A program made the translations under genes and the position numbers. Under the pieces are notes generated by a model. It saw only the letters and a program-made list of their open reading frames with translations. It did no database searches and had not been told where the DNA came from. From NCBI RefSeq assembly GCF_001653235.2, contig NC_035790.1, positions 8,060,001-8,124,000 of the forward strand: a DNA stretch of 64,000 nucleotides. The letters are read 5' to 3'. Each line of letters begins with the position of its first letter. The stretch's first letter is position 1. This document shows, piece after piece, positions 49,215 through 60,508 of this stretch. Source of the stretch: Pochonia chlamydosporia 170. Its lineage: Eukaryota; Ascomycota; Sordariomycetes; Hypocreales; Clavicipitaceae.

Positions 49215-50682
49215 CTAAGTACTAAGCATTCTCCAACAACTCGCAACTGCGGCGCCCCAAATAGTCCGAGTCTCGGGGAACTTGAATCTATTTTTATAGC
49301 CCATAGCCTCTTCAATCCGGCCAAGACCGTCCATAAATATATCCTGGGGCAAGGCAAATGTAATTCGGAACCAGCCTGGCTGTGGCTCCGTATAATCTGC
49401 GCCGCTGCCCACCAATGCCCCCTTCGCTGCACACGCCTTGACGATGGCCGCTTCTTCGGCTTCGGCATTGCATGACTGTGACAATCTAATCCAGATGTAT
49501 AGTCCAGCTACTGGCTTATAGTATGTGAGTCCATGAAATTCTGCGAATCGTATTGCAATCTCCGCAGCTTTGCGTAGTCGATGGAGATTAAGCTCTACGA
49601 GTCTTGTAAGTACTCGTAGGTCTTGCAAGATTGGGGTCATCATCACTGTCGCAACATTACAGAGTTTGGCGTTATTCAGAATGGCTTGCGACATTCGTAG
49701 TTGTTTATTGGACTGCGTGACGAGGAATCCCTGTAATGATGTCAGTAATTCTCACCGGCTGGCAAAGCAGAAGTGTCGTACCAATCTGAGACCACTACTT
49801 CCAATGTCTTTGCTGATACTGTAGAGTAGATGGACTCGAGAGCTCGATACTCCAAGTGCATTCAAATCTCTAGATAGAACAGAGACGAATTGATTGGCGG
49901 GTGACTCAAAGTGATATGCCAAGCTGGACGCTGTGCTTTCCACAACGCCAAATGTCGACAATGCATAAATCTCGTCTGAAACAAAGTGTAGGTTTGCTTC
50001 CTCACAGTACCGGAGAAGGGCATCCAGAACATGGGTAGGACAGATGTGCCCGGATGGGTTGTGAGGATTGCAAAAGAGAATTCCTTTGACAGGGCGACCA
50101 GACTCGGCGACTGCTGTTCGATAAGCATCAACAACTGCGTCAGCAGAGTTGTTGGCTTTGAAGGGAATATAAACTGGAATTAACTTGACACCGTTCCTTA
50201 GGACAGCAGATACATGGAAGCTACCTATTCACATCGGAAAACATGTCAGCCGATTCAAAATGTGTTCCGTCTGGGAAATGTAGTCTCAACACACCCCACA
50301 TTGGAGCAGTCACCAGGATACCATCACCATCATCACATATGTCGTTGAGCAGAGTATCAAGCACTGAGCTACACCCTGCTCCGGTAACGATATGTTCCGG
50401 CAATACTGGGACCTTTGGCGAGAAGAAGCAATTGACAAATCCCGATATGGCTCCGAGTAATCCTTTTGTTCCTCCCATTCCACTCGCGTATGACAGATGT
50501 CTCTCAGCTAGGTCATATCCGCAATTTCTTTTTAGAAGTTTTAGTATCTCAGGACGTATGAGCCAGTTTTCTGCCGTGGCTAGGTCGACTTTTGACGTGC
50601 TACTTGAGCCTTGCCGCTGCAGCTGCCTCTTGAACTGGTGCATGAACCACGCATTGTTGTTTTTCGCACGCCGTGATAGCAT
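49215..50682 (-). CDS. gliI: PLP-dependent C-S lyase (aminotransferase class I fold), GliI-like
   Basis: Exons 50682-50295, 50224-49782 and 49730-49215 (introns 70 and 51 nt), 448 aa. ACC-synthase-like fold type I: AENWLIRPE, VTGAGCSSVLDTL, NPHNPSGHI, VSDEIYALSTF and the Schiff-base lysine in SISKDIGSSGLRLG. In the gliotoxin pathway GliI cleaves the two cysteine C-S bonds of the trimmed bis-adduct, leaving the epidithiol. The close neighbours in the same pathway (GliG, GliK, GliJ, GliT types at 59-64 kb) supply the substrate and close the disulfide. Divergent from the methyltransferase at 51197 with an exact TCGGNNNCCGA site between. Confidence 0.94.
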
Positions 50683-51196
50683 AATGGCTTGTAGTAGATA
50701 CTAGGAGTTTGAAGTAGCGAATAATACTTCAATTTCGTGCCGTTGAAGGTAGAGTAGTATGAGTTGCAAGACTTTCCTGTGCCACTGACAAGCGTCTTCC
50801 CTACAAAGCTCATAGGATTAAACTCGGCACGAATACACTCGTCCCGAGTCTTCCAGCCTAATCTGACGCAAGCCAATTGATTGAACCTGTGGCTCTTACA
50901 TGACTGGTCGCGCCTGTGTAATGGAAGCCGAAGCCGGGTTTTGACGGCCGACTGCAACGTCCTCGGTCACCGACAACAGCCACGAAAATTTGCTGGCAAT
51001 ACCAGCAATTCTAGTAAGTGTCTCTCAGTTTCTCCTTAGGTAATTTCTCACACACCTAAAAGCAGGAAAACAGGTCACACAAACATTTTGTCTCCATAAG
51101 AACCCTTCAAACATATTGGTCCATGTGACAGAGGAAAGATCCTCACGAGACGGCGCGATCAAAGCCAGCACTTTCTAAGTCACCAAGGAGACGACC
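50683..51196. promoter_or_regulatory. Divergent gliI-methyltransferase promoter
   Basis: 514 bp between opposite start codons; holds the exact palindrome at 50963-50973. A GACGGCCGACTGC stretch overlaps just upstream. Confidence 0.65.
50963..50973. promoter_or_regulatory. TCGGNNNCCGA site (TCGGTCACCGA)
   Basis: Exact palindrome, 281 bp from the C-S lyase start and 224 bp from the methyltransferase start. Confidence 0.75.
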
Positions 51197-52227
51197 ATGG
51201 CTAATTCAACTCTCGATGAGAACTCTAGCAGCCTGGATGAGTCCAGGCAGGCTTACATGCTGCCACACAGCCAGCGTGAGATTGAGCGAATGAAGAACCA
51301 GCATGAATGGGTGAAGGCAGCATTTGGCGGCTTGATCAAAGCTCCCGTCGATTATGAGCAAAAAAATCAGAGCATACTCGACTCAGCAACTGCAGATGGT
51401 GAGCCCGACGTTGTCTGGTCGTATCGTCTTTCTTTCTGATAGATTGTAGGCACGTGGCTCTGTGACACCGGCACCATGTTCCCACCAGAAACCGAATTAG
51501 TTGGTTTCGACATTGCGTGAGTTGCAAAGGCAATTACCCATGTGAAAGACCATTTACTGAGGTATGCCGCTATGCAGGCCAGAGCTTTACCCGCCAGCAG
51601 ATCTACTACCTCCCAATGTCGAGCTTGTGGTGGGTGACCTACTCCAAAGTCTCCCCGAGAAGTGGGCGAAGCACTTTGATCTGGTACACCAAAGATTTGT
51701 ATTCCCAGGGTTTCCCGCTGAAGCCATCGATGAATTCGTGGATAAGTTGATGGAGTGTGTTAAACCCGGCGGTTGGATTCAATTTGTCGAACCAGTCGCA
51801 AATGAGAACGTTTCCGGCCCAGGCCCGTCTGCCTTTGCAATTTTACATCAACTTGCGAATACATTCATGAAATCCCCAAATCCAAAAAACGTGATTCTGG
51901 AAAAACTTGAGAGCGCAGGGTTCATAAATGTGAACATGGAGACACTGGATATTGTCGTTGGAAAATACCAGAGCAACAAAGAGTTGGATGCCCGGGGTCG
52001 AAAGAACATGCGAGCTACCATCAACAACATGCTGGCCTTTACAAAGTATTTTCATTCACCTCAACAACTGATAAGATGCTGTAACTAATCCATTGCTGTA
52101 TAGTGCGAACGATCTGGGTTTGTCGGACACGGATTGGGAGACGTTGAGGGATCGTTTTGACGAGGACATGTCCACGTATCGCACTGCGGTGCGCCACGTC
52201 ATAATTTGGGCGCAGAGACCATTGTGA
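51197..52227 (+). CDS. Class I SAM methyltransferase of the ETP cluster (GliN/TmtA-like)
   Basis: Exons 51197-51398, 51450-51516, 51578-52045 and 52104-52227; introns 51-61 nt; 286 aa. N-terminal REIERMKNQHEWVKAAFGG precedes the SAM-binding strand-loop TWLCDTGTMFP, the acidic end of strand 2 (ELVGFDIA) and the VELVVGDLL and KPGGWIQFVEP motifs typical of LaeA-like/UbiE-type fungal methyltransferases. The glycine-rich loop is short (DTGTM rather than DxGxGxG). In gliotoxin clusters this size class comprises GliN (amide N-methylation) and the unlinked S-methyltransferase TmtA/GtmA; sequence alone by eye does not separate these, so the methylated atom is unknown. Confidence 0.88.
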
Positions 52228-53004
52228 ACTGCTTATACTAGGAATAGTGTTGTTTAGTATCTGAATTCAATCATCTTTGTACATATTACAGTTCATTTAG
52301 CCATGCGGTCTTCGAGCGCTGGTCCCCTACACTTGCCCCGACAGATCTGAATGCAGGCTTACCAACCTGGGCAGTGTCGTAAATCCCTGGAGCTACTCGA
52401 AATCGTATTCCAGCTTTGGCCAAGCCAAGTCCTCAAACAATTACTCTTGTTTATCAAAGAATTCATCTATTCTTTCGTGCGTCATGCTTGATGTTGCCAA
52501 ACCAAGCCGCGGCAAACGTTACAGTTAAGTTCTTGTTTGTGTATTGTACCTGTGCCAAAATTTGACGTAATGCTCGTGCCATTAAAGCAGAGGTAATTAG
52601 TAGAGCAAGTATCCCGTAACTCTCAAGTCCATGTGTATATGAAACGGGTCGCATTCAATCCTCAAGCCACTCGGCATCTGAGTGCATATTCTAGCAGTGT
52701 CAAATGCTGTCATACACATTTACTAGACATCACAAGGTGTCTGCTGCATATTCAATCAATTGAAGTCTCAATTACTCATATTCAATGTTATCTCGGCAGA
52801 TGTTGAATCTGCAAGGCGCTACTTTTGCACGGCAGCTGAATAGAAAGTTCCTGCACCTCAAAATTGACCCCTTACAAATCCGGCAACGTCCGACATGTCT
52901 CTGCCGCCTAATTCCTTAATCTTTTGTAGCAATAAGAATATGAAACCGCCAGTGCTTGTATTGAGCCGGGAATTGCACCACCGGCCCAGAAGATAAGCAG
53001 CCAC
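52228..53004. other. Intergenic, 777 bp, convergent 3' flanks
   Basis: No gene supported. A 63-codon minus frame (52463-52654) has one hydrophobic stretch but no context or start evidence. Confidence 0.45.
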
Positions 53005-53618
53005 CTATTCCTGCTTCTGCTCGCAAAGGGCCTTGGCACCAAGCAGAATCTGCTCTATAGTAAAATGTTAGTTTTCCACAGCCGTTTTATGTATGGACAG
53101 AGGACACGAACGTTGAGTATTGTCAGTAATGCCACAATCGGCAAGGCAGAGCTTAGATTCGTCCGTGAGTTTATCGAGATTGTTGCAAATGCAGTTCGTG
53201 AGAGTGTCACCACCGCATTCAATGCTCTCCGTAACGCTCGATGTGCAATAAATAGCGCACGATTCTGTGGACTCGTCGTCATCTGGATTAGTGCACAGGG
53301 CCTTTGCGCCGTCCAAAATCTGGTCTGACCGCCGAGTTAGTATTGCCTTGTTTGCTCAACGTAGATCTGGGGGTCATACGTACTCTGTTTGTCTTCATCG
53401 ATACCACACCCGGTTACGCATTCACCAGCTTGCTCCTTGATGGTGTCGGCAGAGTCGCAGAAGCATTGTGCAAGATTTCCTTGGCATTCAGCGGTATCGG
53501 TGACGTCCTTGATGCATGGGATTGAGCAGTGAATCTGGTCAAGGGTTTGGCGGCGGGTGATGCTGGCTCCCTGGACGAGGGCAGCGATGGCAAGGACGGT
53601 GGCAGCGGCGAACTTCAT
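53005..53618 (-). CDS. Secreted cysteine-rich protein with tandem repeated module
   Basis: Exons 53618-53384, 53324-53112 and 53054-53005; introns 59 and 57 nt, both interrupting codons after the first base; 165 aa. A signal peptide (MKFAAATVLAIAALVQGASI) precedes two similar modules: C-x3-C-x9-C-x6-C-x-C-x11-C-x3-C, then C-x3-C-x9-C-x7-C-x-C-x12-C-x3-C. Each module ends CGI.(D/T)...Q and is followed across an intron by QIL(D/L)GAKALC, so exon 3 starts what would be a third module and stops after 16 residues. The pattern recalls CFEM proteins but the spacing is not canonical. Function unknown; a small secreted effector or wall protein is possible. Its promoter has an exact TCGGNNNCCGA site, suggesting membership of the ETP regulon. 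Confidence 0.82.
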
Positions 53619-54586
53619 GTTGACGAAGCGTTAATGTTGAGATGTAAGAGCAAGAGGCTATGATGCTGAGGTGTTGTGGATGATTCTGTAAAGCTGATGG
53701 CTTGAACTGAGTGATCAAAGCGCAGCCAAGGGAAAGACAATCTTCGTTTATAACCTTTTTCTTCGAATACTCGTGGTACAATCATCGGGAAGCAACTGAG
53801 GGTTCATAGGTGTTAGTATCCGTCACATCGAGCTGGGAAAACAGCTCACCCACTGCCCGTCGAAGCTTCGTATCACGACACACCAAGCCCATAGCTTAGA
53901 AATGGCAAAACGCCTGTCCGTTCCCTACCAAAATCAACATTGTCGTCTTTCAAACGACAACTTCGGTAACCGACCAGCCGTTTTCACGAATTGTCTCATC
54001 TCGGTACCAGCTATGCCACGGAAAAGGAGCCGTCATAATTCAAATGCAGTGTATTGTAATTACTGTAAAGTTTTCAGAAGTCTTCTGAGATGCCGTCACC
54101 GGCACTGGATGACAAGAGAATATGTTGTCTCTGTTGTTGTCAGTCCACGGCAGTTGTTCGACAGGGATAACGTGACAGAGAATCCTATTGGATGCCCAGT
54201 TTCGCGGCCGAGGATCCCAATTGGTCAGTTTGAGACTTTCCCATCCTTTTTTGGTATTACCGGCAGTTGTGAGATTATGATGGTGTAAGTGTTACGCTTC
54301 ATACTAAGCTTGGTCGTTTTTGAGTAACAGTTTCTCTGCGGGGGTTGTTAATGAAGGTCACGAGAGACTGCTTTAATTTCCGGGTTGGGTTATCGTCGGC
54401 CGTTTGGGGTAAATTTATGAATGTGATGGTTGCCTCATACACTCTTCCTTGGGCAGACATGGCCTTCCTTGTGTATCGGCTTACATCGGCATCTAGGACG
54501 AGTTGCATTGTGTCACAGGTGTGCCCAATTGTAATACTTGTGATATAGAAACTGAAACACCGAGACTGTGTTTCGCAAGTAAACCC
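53619..54586. other. Intergenic, 968 bp, promoter of the cysteine-rich gene
   Basis: Contains the regulator palindrome at 53963-53973, 345 bp upstream of the start codon at 53618. Open frames on the plus strand (53902-54288 and smaller) have no protein-like features. Confidence 0.5.
53963..53973. promoter_or_regulatory. TCGGNNNCCGA site (TCGGTAACCGA)
   Basis: Exact palindrome. The only start codon it can serve nearby is that of the cysteine-rich secreted protein, since the O-methyltransferase on the other side ends (not starts) here. Confidence 0.7.
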
Positions 54587-55873
54587 TCATGCGGGCCTAA
54601 GATCTATGGCCGCTGCCCACACATTCCGCATCACCACGATGCGTTCCACGCGCCAACCAGTCTGATCTGCAAGAATTCGCCATTCCGCCTCTGTGCGCTC
54701 CAGTCCATTCGTAGTTGACATCATTGTAATGTCTCCATACCTCCAAACTTTTGAGCTCCGGCTATCTTGAAGAACGGCCTCAACAATCACCATCCTAGCC
54801 TTTGGCGAGATCTTGATGGCCCGTCTGACAGCAGTTAAGATCTTGAGCACATCATCGTCCAGCCAGTTGTGTAAACACCACTTCATCGTGTAAACTTCGT
54901 ACGAAGGAAGTGCCTCAAGAAAGTCCCCATCGTGAAACTCAACCATTCGTCCCCCCACGTCGGCATACTGTCCATCTGCATCCTGAAATCTTGGTCGCAC
55001 CATATCAACCACTGACTTCAACTCAAAGAGTGCACCCCGGAGAGAGGGAAAGTATCGCAGCAGAGACACAATGAAGTCACCTCCACCTCCACCAATGTCC
55101 AAAACCACTGCGTCACCCAACTCTGCCCAAGGGTAATCCGTCAACAAACCCGGCGCTTGAGACACTGCACCCGCGCCCAAGGTCTTGTGGAACTTATCCT
55201 GGAGACCCTGTTCTGCGAAGTATTTGTAAATAGGCTTCTCGGTCTGATACGTGATTTGAGCAGCACTGAGTGTCTCTCCTTGTTTGACAGCGTCCGGTAT
55301 ACCTTCCGCGGCTTTGTAGAATTCGTTGCCGTAGAGATCAACCCAGCGGTGCCACTGTGTCCAGTGATTTTTCATTAGAAGAATAGATGACGAATTGTTT
55401 CTATAGGTCATGCTTGAAGCATCGTAGTCGAAAATTCCATTGCAGTGCAGTACTCGCATGATTTGTTTCAGACGAATTGGCTGAAGGTTGCTTTTGGTGG
55501 CAATTTCTTCAAGCGTAAGACTCGTCGAACCAAGGATATCCGGGATGTTGTGTGATACCGCGGTAACGAGGCATTTTGTGTCGAGATACGCTGAAATGGC
55601 ACGCCGGGTTAATTCAAGAAATGACATCTACTATCATAGTGTGTGCTAAGACTTACCCAAGAAGGTCTCCGCGAGCTGCAAGTTTGGCGGCTGTAAAAGT
55701 TGCACCACTCTGTCCGCCAAGTCTACAACCTGTGATGCCAGATCCCAGGTTCTTTTATCAGGCAGCTCATCAGTAGTCTTTAGAGATCGGAGTCTCTCTG
55801 ATTGCAGTGGCCCTTCAAAAGCATCAACAGCCGCTCTTAGAGCCGAGTTTAGGATTTCCAGCGTGGAGTCCAT
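54587..55873 (-). CDS. gliM: O-methyltransferase, GliM-like
   Basis: Exons 55873-55657 and 55590-54587, 66-nt intron (GTAAGT...TTTCAG), 406 aa. Plant-type class I O-methyltransferase: an N-terminal winged-helix dimerisation part (LTLEEIATKSNLQPIRLKQI), SAM loop VVLDIGGGGGDF, FHDGDFLEALP, and the catalytic-His region YTMKWCLHNWLDDD. GliM in the gliotoxin cluster belongs to this group; its target oxygen on the ETP scaffold is not established from sequence. Start is the ATG of MDSTLEIL; the frame extends 12 codons upstream only to a TTG. The upstream region holds a one-mismatch copy of the regulator palindrome. Confidence 0.92.
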
Positions 55874-56256
55874 AGCAGCTACGAAGTTGTGATTGACTTG
55901 GAAAGGCAAGATTTAGCCATGTACATTCCAGATCAAAGGAAAGGGAAGTATTAGGTTGAATAACTTTGCTGGCCCGTGACAACACACGGAGACCGACTAC
56001 CCACCAAACATAAATTAATGCCCGATATACCGGAATGATTGCGTCTCCAGTGCCCTGTGCTGTCGGCCAGAGCCTCGATTGAACTTCAAAATAAGGTAGG
56101 CAGGATCAAAATCATCTTCAAATTTATAGCATATTACTCTATTCTGTGCAAAAATGCATCGTCCTAATGGTTTAGAGATGACGAACAGCAAGGCATATTT
56201 ACTATACTTGATCCCCCGTGCTTCATCCCTGCAAATGGTATCTTGATGACTTCCAT
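55874..56256. promoter_or_regulatory. O-methyltransferase promoter with degenerate palindrome
   Basis: At 55986-55996 ACGGAGACCGA reads TCGGTCTCCGT on the minus strand, one mismatch from TCGGNNNCCGA and of the same form as the degenerate site at 46846. It lies 113 bp upstream of the ATG. Confidence 0.5.
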
Positions 56257-57982
56257 TTATGCTTTCTCTTGTGCCGCAGCCCAAACTTTCTCTATAGTCT
56301 CTGCATGTTTCGCACTCCTCGGTTCGAAATGACATAGAAACTTTACCGGTGTCAATAGAAACCCTGGTTGTGCCGCTGTGGAAGGCTCGACAACTTTTCC
56401 ATTAACGTCAACCGACTTGCGCATATTAAAAGCCCAAAATATGCGCGCAATGTTTATGAACAAGGAGTTGTGTGCAATATGCAACCCAGGACAATTTCGA
56501 CGTCCGGCCCCAAATGTGAAATGATCGCGAAGGTTAGGATCAGCTTGGCCCATGGATTCAGCTTCGGTGAGATTATCGTCCACATAGCGAGTAGGATCGA
56601 AACGCTCTGGGTTCTTCCAGCGCTTTTCGTCCATATGAATAGCCCTGCTCGCTAGTTAGCATGTGGTACTTTGATGAAGAGCCATATAAACTTGCCACCA
56701 GTTGAGGACCACGACGGATCCTTTGGGAATGAAATACCCCTTGTACCAGTCATCTTGCGTGGTTGCATGGCAAGTCCCAATTTTTGTTGAAGCTCTCCAT
56801 CTGAGCGTTTCCTTGGCAATGCCTCGAATGTACGGCAAATTTGGCTCATCGCTGAAATCCGGCATTCGCTTGTTACCTACAACACGATCTAGCTCTTCGT
56901 GTGCGCCCTTGACTACCTCGGGATACAGCAAACAAGCCAAGATGACATTGTTCAAAGCCGTTGTTGTTGCATCACTTCCCGCTTCTATCAATGCTCCAGC
57001 TGCAAACGCCGCCGTGACATCTGGAATCGGGTTCTTTTTTAGTTTCTCTTTTGCCAGGTCTTTGAGGAAGCAGTCTGGCGCGACACCCTTTTCAATATCG
57101 GCCATAAGCTTATTGTACATCTTCAGGTATATGCCGGAGTCCTCATCGTACCACTGCCGCGCGACCTTCTTCCAATTCTGCAGCAAGAACTGGGGAACAA
57201 TGTCTGCGAGCATAGGGAGTGTGTCAATCATCCAGCCTCCCGGCGCGGTAGCAAGCGAAAAATGGCGGACGATTTTGAGAATATCCTGGTATAGGGGATC
57301 GTTGAGGTCTTTGACACGGTGACCATATGTAATTCTCATTATTGTACTTGTCGAGTATCTGCGGTTGATGTCGTTGAACGCAATATCGTCTTTTGTGTTT
57401 AAAATTTCCCAAACCGCTTGCTTCGACTCAAAGTCTTGGACTGGCTTGTACGATGTCGATGTCTCTAGGTTGAGCGCAGAATGAAGAATGTTGCGAATCA
57501 TCCGCCATTTCTCTCCGTATGGCAGAAAATTGACACGCTCATTGTTTGAAACTATGTTTATCATGGGACTCGGGGCTCGCGACGAGTAGATCGAGCCTCG
57601 CTTATCCATGAGATCTTTGACGGCCGACGGAGATGACAACCAGATGAATCGAGAAAGGCCGACTTTTGTGTAGAAGACGTCGCCGTACTGGTCAGCCCAC
57701 TCCTTGGCTACCGTCATCATCTTGTCGGTGTCCGCCATATCCAGCATATTTCCAATGATGGGAAGGCCCTTTGGCCCGGGGGGTAGATGTCTTAGTCGTT
57801 TGTCGCGGCTCCATATGTTGTATAGTATCAACAGTATCTATTTTACGACTTAGTATAAGGCGGCGTCATGGTTTCTATTGGTAGATATATCTTACCACAG
57901 GAGCAACGTATGCAAACTTGACCAGTGATAAGATTTCCACATCAAGCGTGGTTAGCTTGTCGAAGATGGCTTTAGGATCCAT
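56257..57982 (-). CDS. Cytochrome P450 (GliF position)
   Basis: Exons 57982-57896, 57837-56696 and 56644-56257; 538 aa. Membrane anchor around the first splice junction (LSLVKFAYVAPVILLILY), proline hinge HLPPGPKGLPIIGN, I-helix AGALIEAGSDATTTALNN, KETLRWR for ExxR, and heme loop FTFGAGRRNCPGLHIAHN. It is unlike the GliC-type P450 at 47 kb and resembles the O-methylsterigmatocystin-oxidoreductase-like group that includes GliF, the ring-modifying P450 of gliotoxin; the assignment is by position and group, not proven. The last intron (56645-56695) uses a GC donor, GCAAGT: splicing there gives the family-typical N-x-WAIHMD, whereas the nearby GT choice loses one Trp. Confidence 0.9.
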
Positions 57983-58991
57983 GTGATGGTCTGGCGTTGA
58001 AGCTTTCGATGTGTTTACGCGTTCACCTGGCAGATGGGGTATAGTCTGGGTGGCCAGTAGGTACCTGGTCCATTAAGTATGCTGTACGATGGGACTTTAT
58101 GAGAATGACGGTATTTATTCTGTGTGTTTGCGGCGGTTTCCGACATATGGTGCAATGTAGGCCAATAAGCAAGGTTGTGGCCTTGTTACTACCGGACTTT
58201 GCTATTACCATAACATCAAATGGAGCATTTATATTACTGCCGAAGCAACAGAAATAAAAAAAGCTACTACATGGTTGGTTGAAGAACACTTTTCTGGGCC
58301 TACGTTCGCGTGCTTGACTATTTACTTCATGCTTAGAGTCATCTTCACTTCTCCCAGTATTGATACTATGATGCATATAAAACTCGACACTTCGCAGCTG
58401 ACCTTTTTACGCAACCGGTAGCACAAATTGGCCACCTGCAAAATACAATGTCCTGGGTAACATGATATGTCATTATTCTCACTGCTCAAGTTTCTGCCAA
58501 GTTACACTTACACGCGTAGACAAATTGGGAAGAAAGTTGAGCGGTATGCATGCATAAATATGCATATGCGAATTATGCATATACTTCCTCGTTTACTCAC
58601 GTCGGACGCCGACAAAAGAACTGGCAGGTGCGACCATCCAAAGTACCAGAGCGTACTCCGTACTCCGTGCCTCGTACTCCATCAACCGATGCTTTTGGTC
58701 ATTTGTTTTTCCGTTGGCTAATTTAAAAGTCTCCGATGCACGTCAGCATGTCTCCGAAGCACAGACACCGACTATGCTATCGATAGCTGCAAGTGGACGA
58801 AGATCGAAGCATTGACGGGAGTCCCAATCAGTACTGCAGAGTCCGTGAGCAACCAGAGGGGTGCCTTGCTTACAATGCTATTTAGAAACATCTCGTTGGG
58901 CGTGATTTCGACATCCTCCATCTTGTTACCCATCGTTGATCGTCAAGCTCCTGAAACGTGTCCAACATCCTCAACTCTCGAACCCAACACA
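57983..58991. promoter_or_regulatory. Divergent P450-gliT promoter
   Basis: 1 kb between opposite starts. It contains the exact palindrome at 58602-58612 and a cluster of ATGCAT-type words at 58545-58580. A 117-codon minus-strand frame (58023-58376) is not credible as a gene. Confidence 0.6.
58602..58612. promoter_or_regulatory. TCGGNNNCCGA site (TCGGACGCCGA)
   Basis: Exact palindrome, 380 bp upstream of the GliT-like start and 620 bp from the P450 start. Confidence 0.75.
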
Positions 58992-60123
58992 ATGACTGCC
59001 ATCCAAGCCGTTTACGATGCTCTCATTATTGGCGGCGGCCCAGCTGGCATGTCTGCTGCATTGGCCCTAGCTCGTGTTTGTCGCAGCTCCTTGGTCTTTG
59101 ACTCGGGCGAGTATCGCAATCAGGGTGCCAAGGCAATGCACACATTTCTGTCTCGAGATGGGATTAACCCAGAAGATTTTCGTGCCACGGCCAGACAGCA
59201 AATCAAGGAAAAGTATTCGTCTCAGGTTTCCTTCATCACCTCCAAAGTCGTACAGATCTCCAACGTCGAGGTATTGCCTGGATACAAAGGCTTTCAAGCT
59301 GTCGATGACAAGAATCAAACATTTTCTGGAAGGAAGCTCGTCTTTGCAACTGGCACAGAAGATGTTTTGCCTACGAATATTCCGGGATACGCGGAGAACT
59401 GGCCGTCTCACATGTACCGTCGAATCTAGGTGTCTTCTCCGTCTCGCAAATTTCACTTGCTAACCAGACGTGCAGTTATCAATGCCCTTTTTGCGACGGT
59501 TACGAACAAAAAGACTATCCCATTGGGCTTCTTACCTTCCCAGATCCTTCATACGCCCACTTTGCTTTGATGGCACGGCAGTTCAACAGAGACATCACCA
59601 TATACAGCAATGGCCCAGTCCCGACCGACGAGCCGACCCAAAAGGCCCTAAAGAAAGTCTTATCTACCGGCGTCAAGTTCGACGAACGAAGAGTGACACG
59701 TCTGGTCAACAATGGCGAAGGACCCCAAAATGGAATATCGGTGGAATTTGAGACTGGCGAGCCAGCCAAACTTGGCATGCTTCTTCACCGCCCACCGACC
59801 AAAAGCAGAGGCCAGGAATTATTCGCCCAGCTGGGAGTTGCCACGAAGCCCAATGGCGATGTTGTGACAGACCCAATGAAGCTCGGCACCAATATACCTG
59901 GATGTGTTGCGGCAGGCGATACACAGGAGTCAATTAAACAAGCCGTCATGGCAGCAGGAAATGGTGAGGAGCCATCTACCCGGAAAATCATCATGCTGTG
60001 TACAAGCTTTACTGACATTCCGTTCCAGGTGTTCGGGCGGCTGCGGTGATAGCGTTTGAGCTGGCTGATGAGGAAGGCAACCGAGCTTTGGCTGAATTAG
60101 AGAAGCGTGATGCAAACCTTTGA
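58992..60123 (+). CDS. gliT: Thioredoxin-reductase-like dithiol oxidase, GliT-like
   Basis: Exons 58992-59413, 59476-59963 and 60029-60123 (introns 62 and 65 nt), 334 aa, the size I recall for GliT. FAD loop [20 protein letters not shown], the redox pair in [11 protein letters not shown] (Cys144 and Cys147), an ATGTEDVLP segment before it, and the C-terminal FAD-contact [24 protein letters not shown]. The protein lacks an NADPH-type GxGxxA loop in the middle domain, as GliT does, consistent with an O2-using oxidase. It would form the ETP disulfide and protect the producer from the reactive dithiol. The start ([11 protein letters not shown]) follows the family; the open frame extends upstream to 58812 without homology. 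Confidence 0.95.
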
Positions 60124-60508
60124 TGGGGCGAAACGCTCAAAGGGTAATTAATATAGCTATGCCATCGTTTATCAAACCTAGATGATGCTATGCCTCTGGA
60201 GAGTATTACCGATACAGTTAAAGCGCCTGTCCTGTGACCACGTAAAAATAGGAAGGTATTCGCACAATAGACACCAAGTTCATTTTGGTCTCATATGTAG
60301 CTGAATGACATGGAGTACGTTCTCTTAATAAACGTAATCAGTGAGACTGCAGTAGCTCTGGCGACCTCTGCCATTATTTTAGACGGAAGCCACATATATT
60401 GTCGGGAACCGAGCAGAGAACCCGCTCATGAACTTGTCTTATTACATACGAATTTGGATCTTCTCAAACCTGCAACACCGTTGAATTCTAGTCCCAACTA
60501 GCCCATTC
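60124..60508. promoter_or_regulatory. gliK promoter
   Basis: 385 bp between the gliT-like stop and the gliK-like start, with the exact palindrome at 60402-60412, 97 bp from the ATG. Confidence 0.65.
60402..60412. promoter_or_regulatory. TCGGNNNCCGA site (TCGGGAACCGA)
   Basis: Exact palindrome; the closest of the five to a start codon. Confidence 0.75.

Noticed and set aside
53902..54288. 128-codon plus-strand frame
   Set aside because: Overlaps the promoter of the cysteine-rich gene; unordered composition; no domain, no upstream or downstream exon.
58023..58376. 117-codon minus-strand frame
   Set aside because: Lies in the divergent P450-gliT promoter, with no family features.
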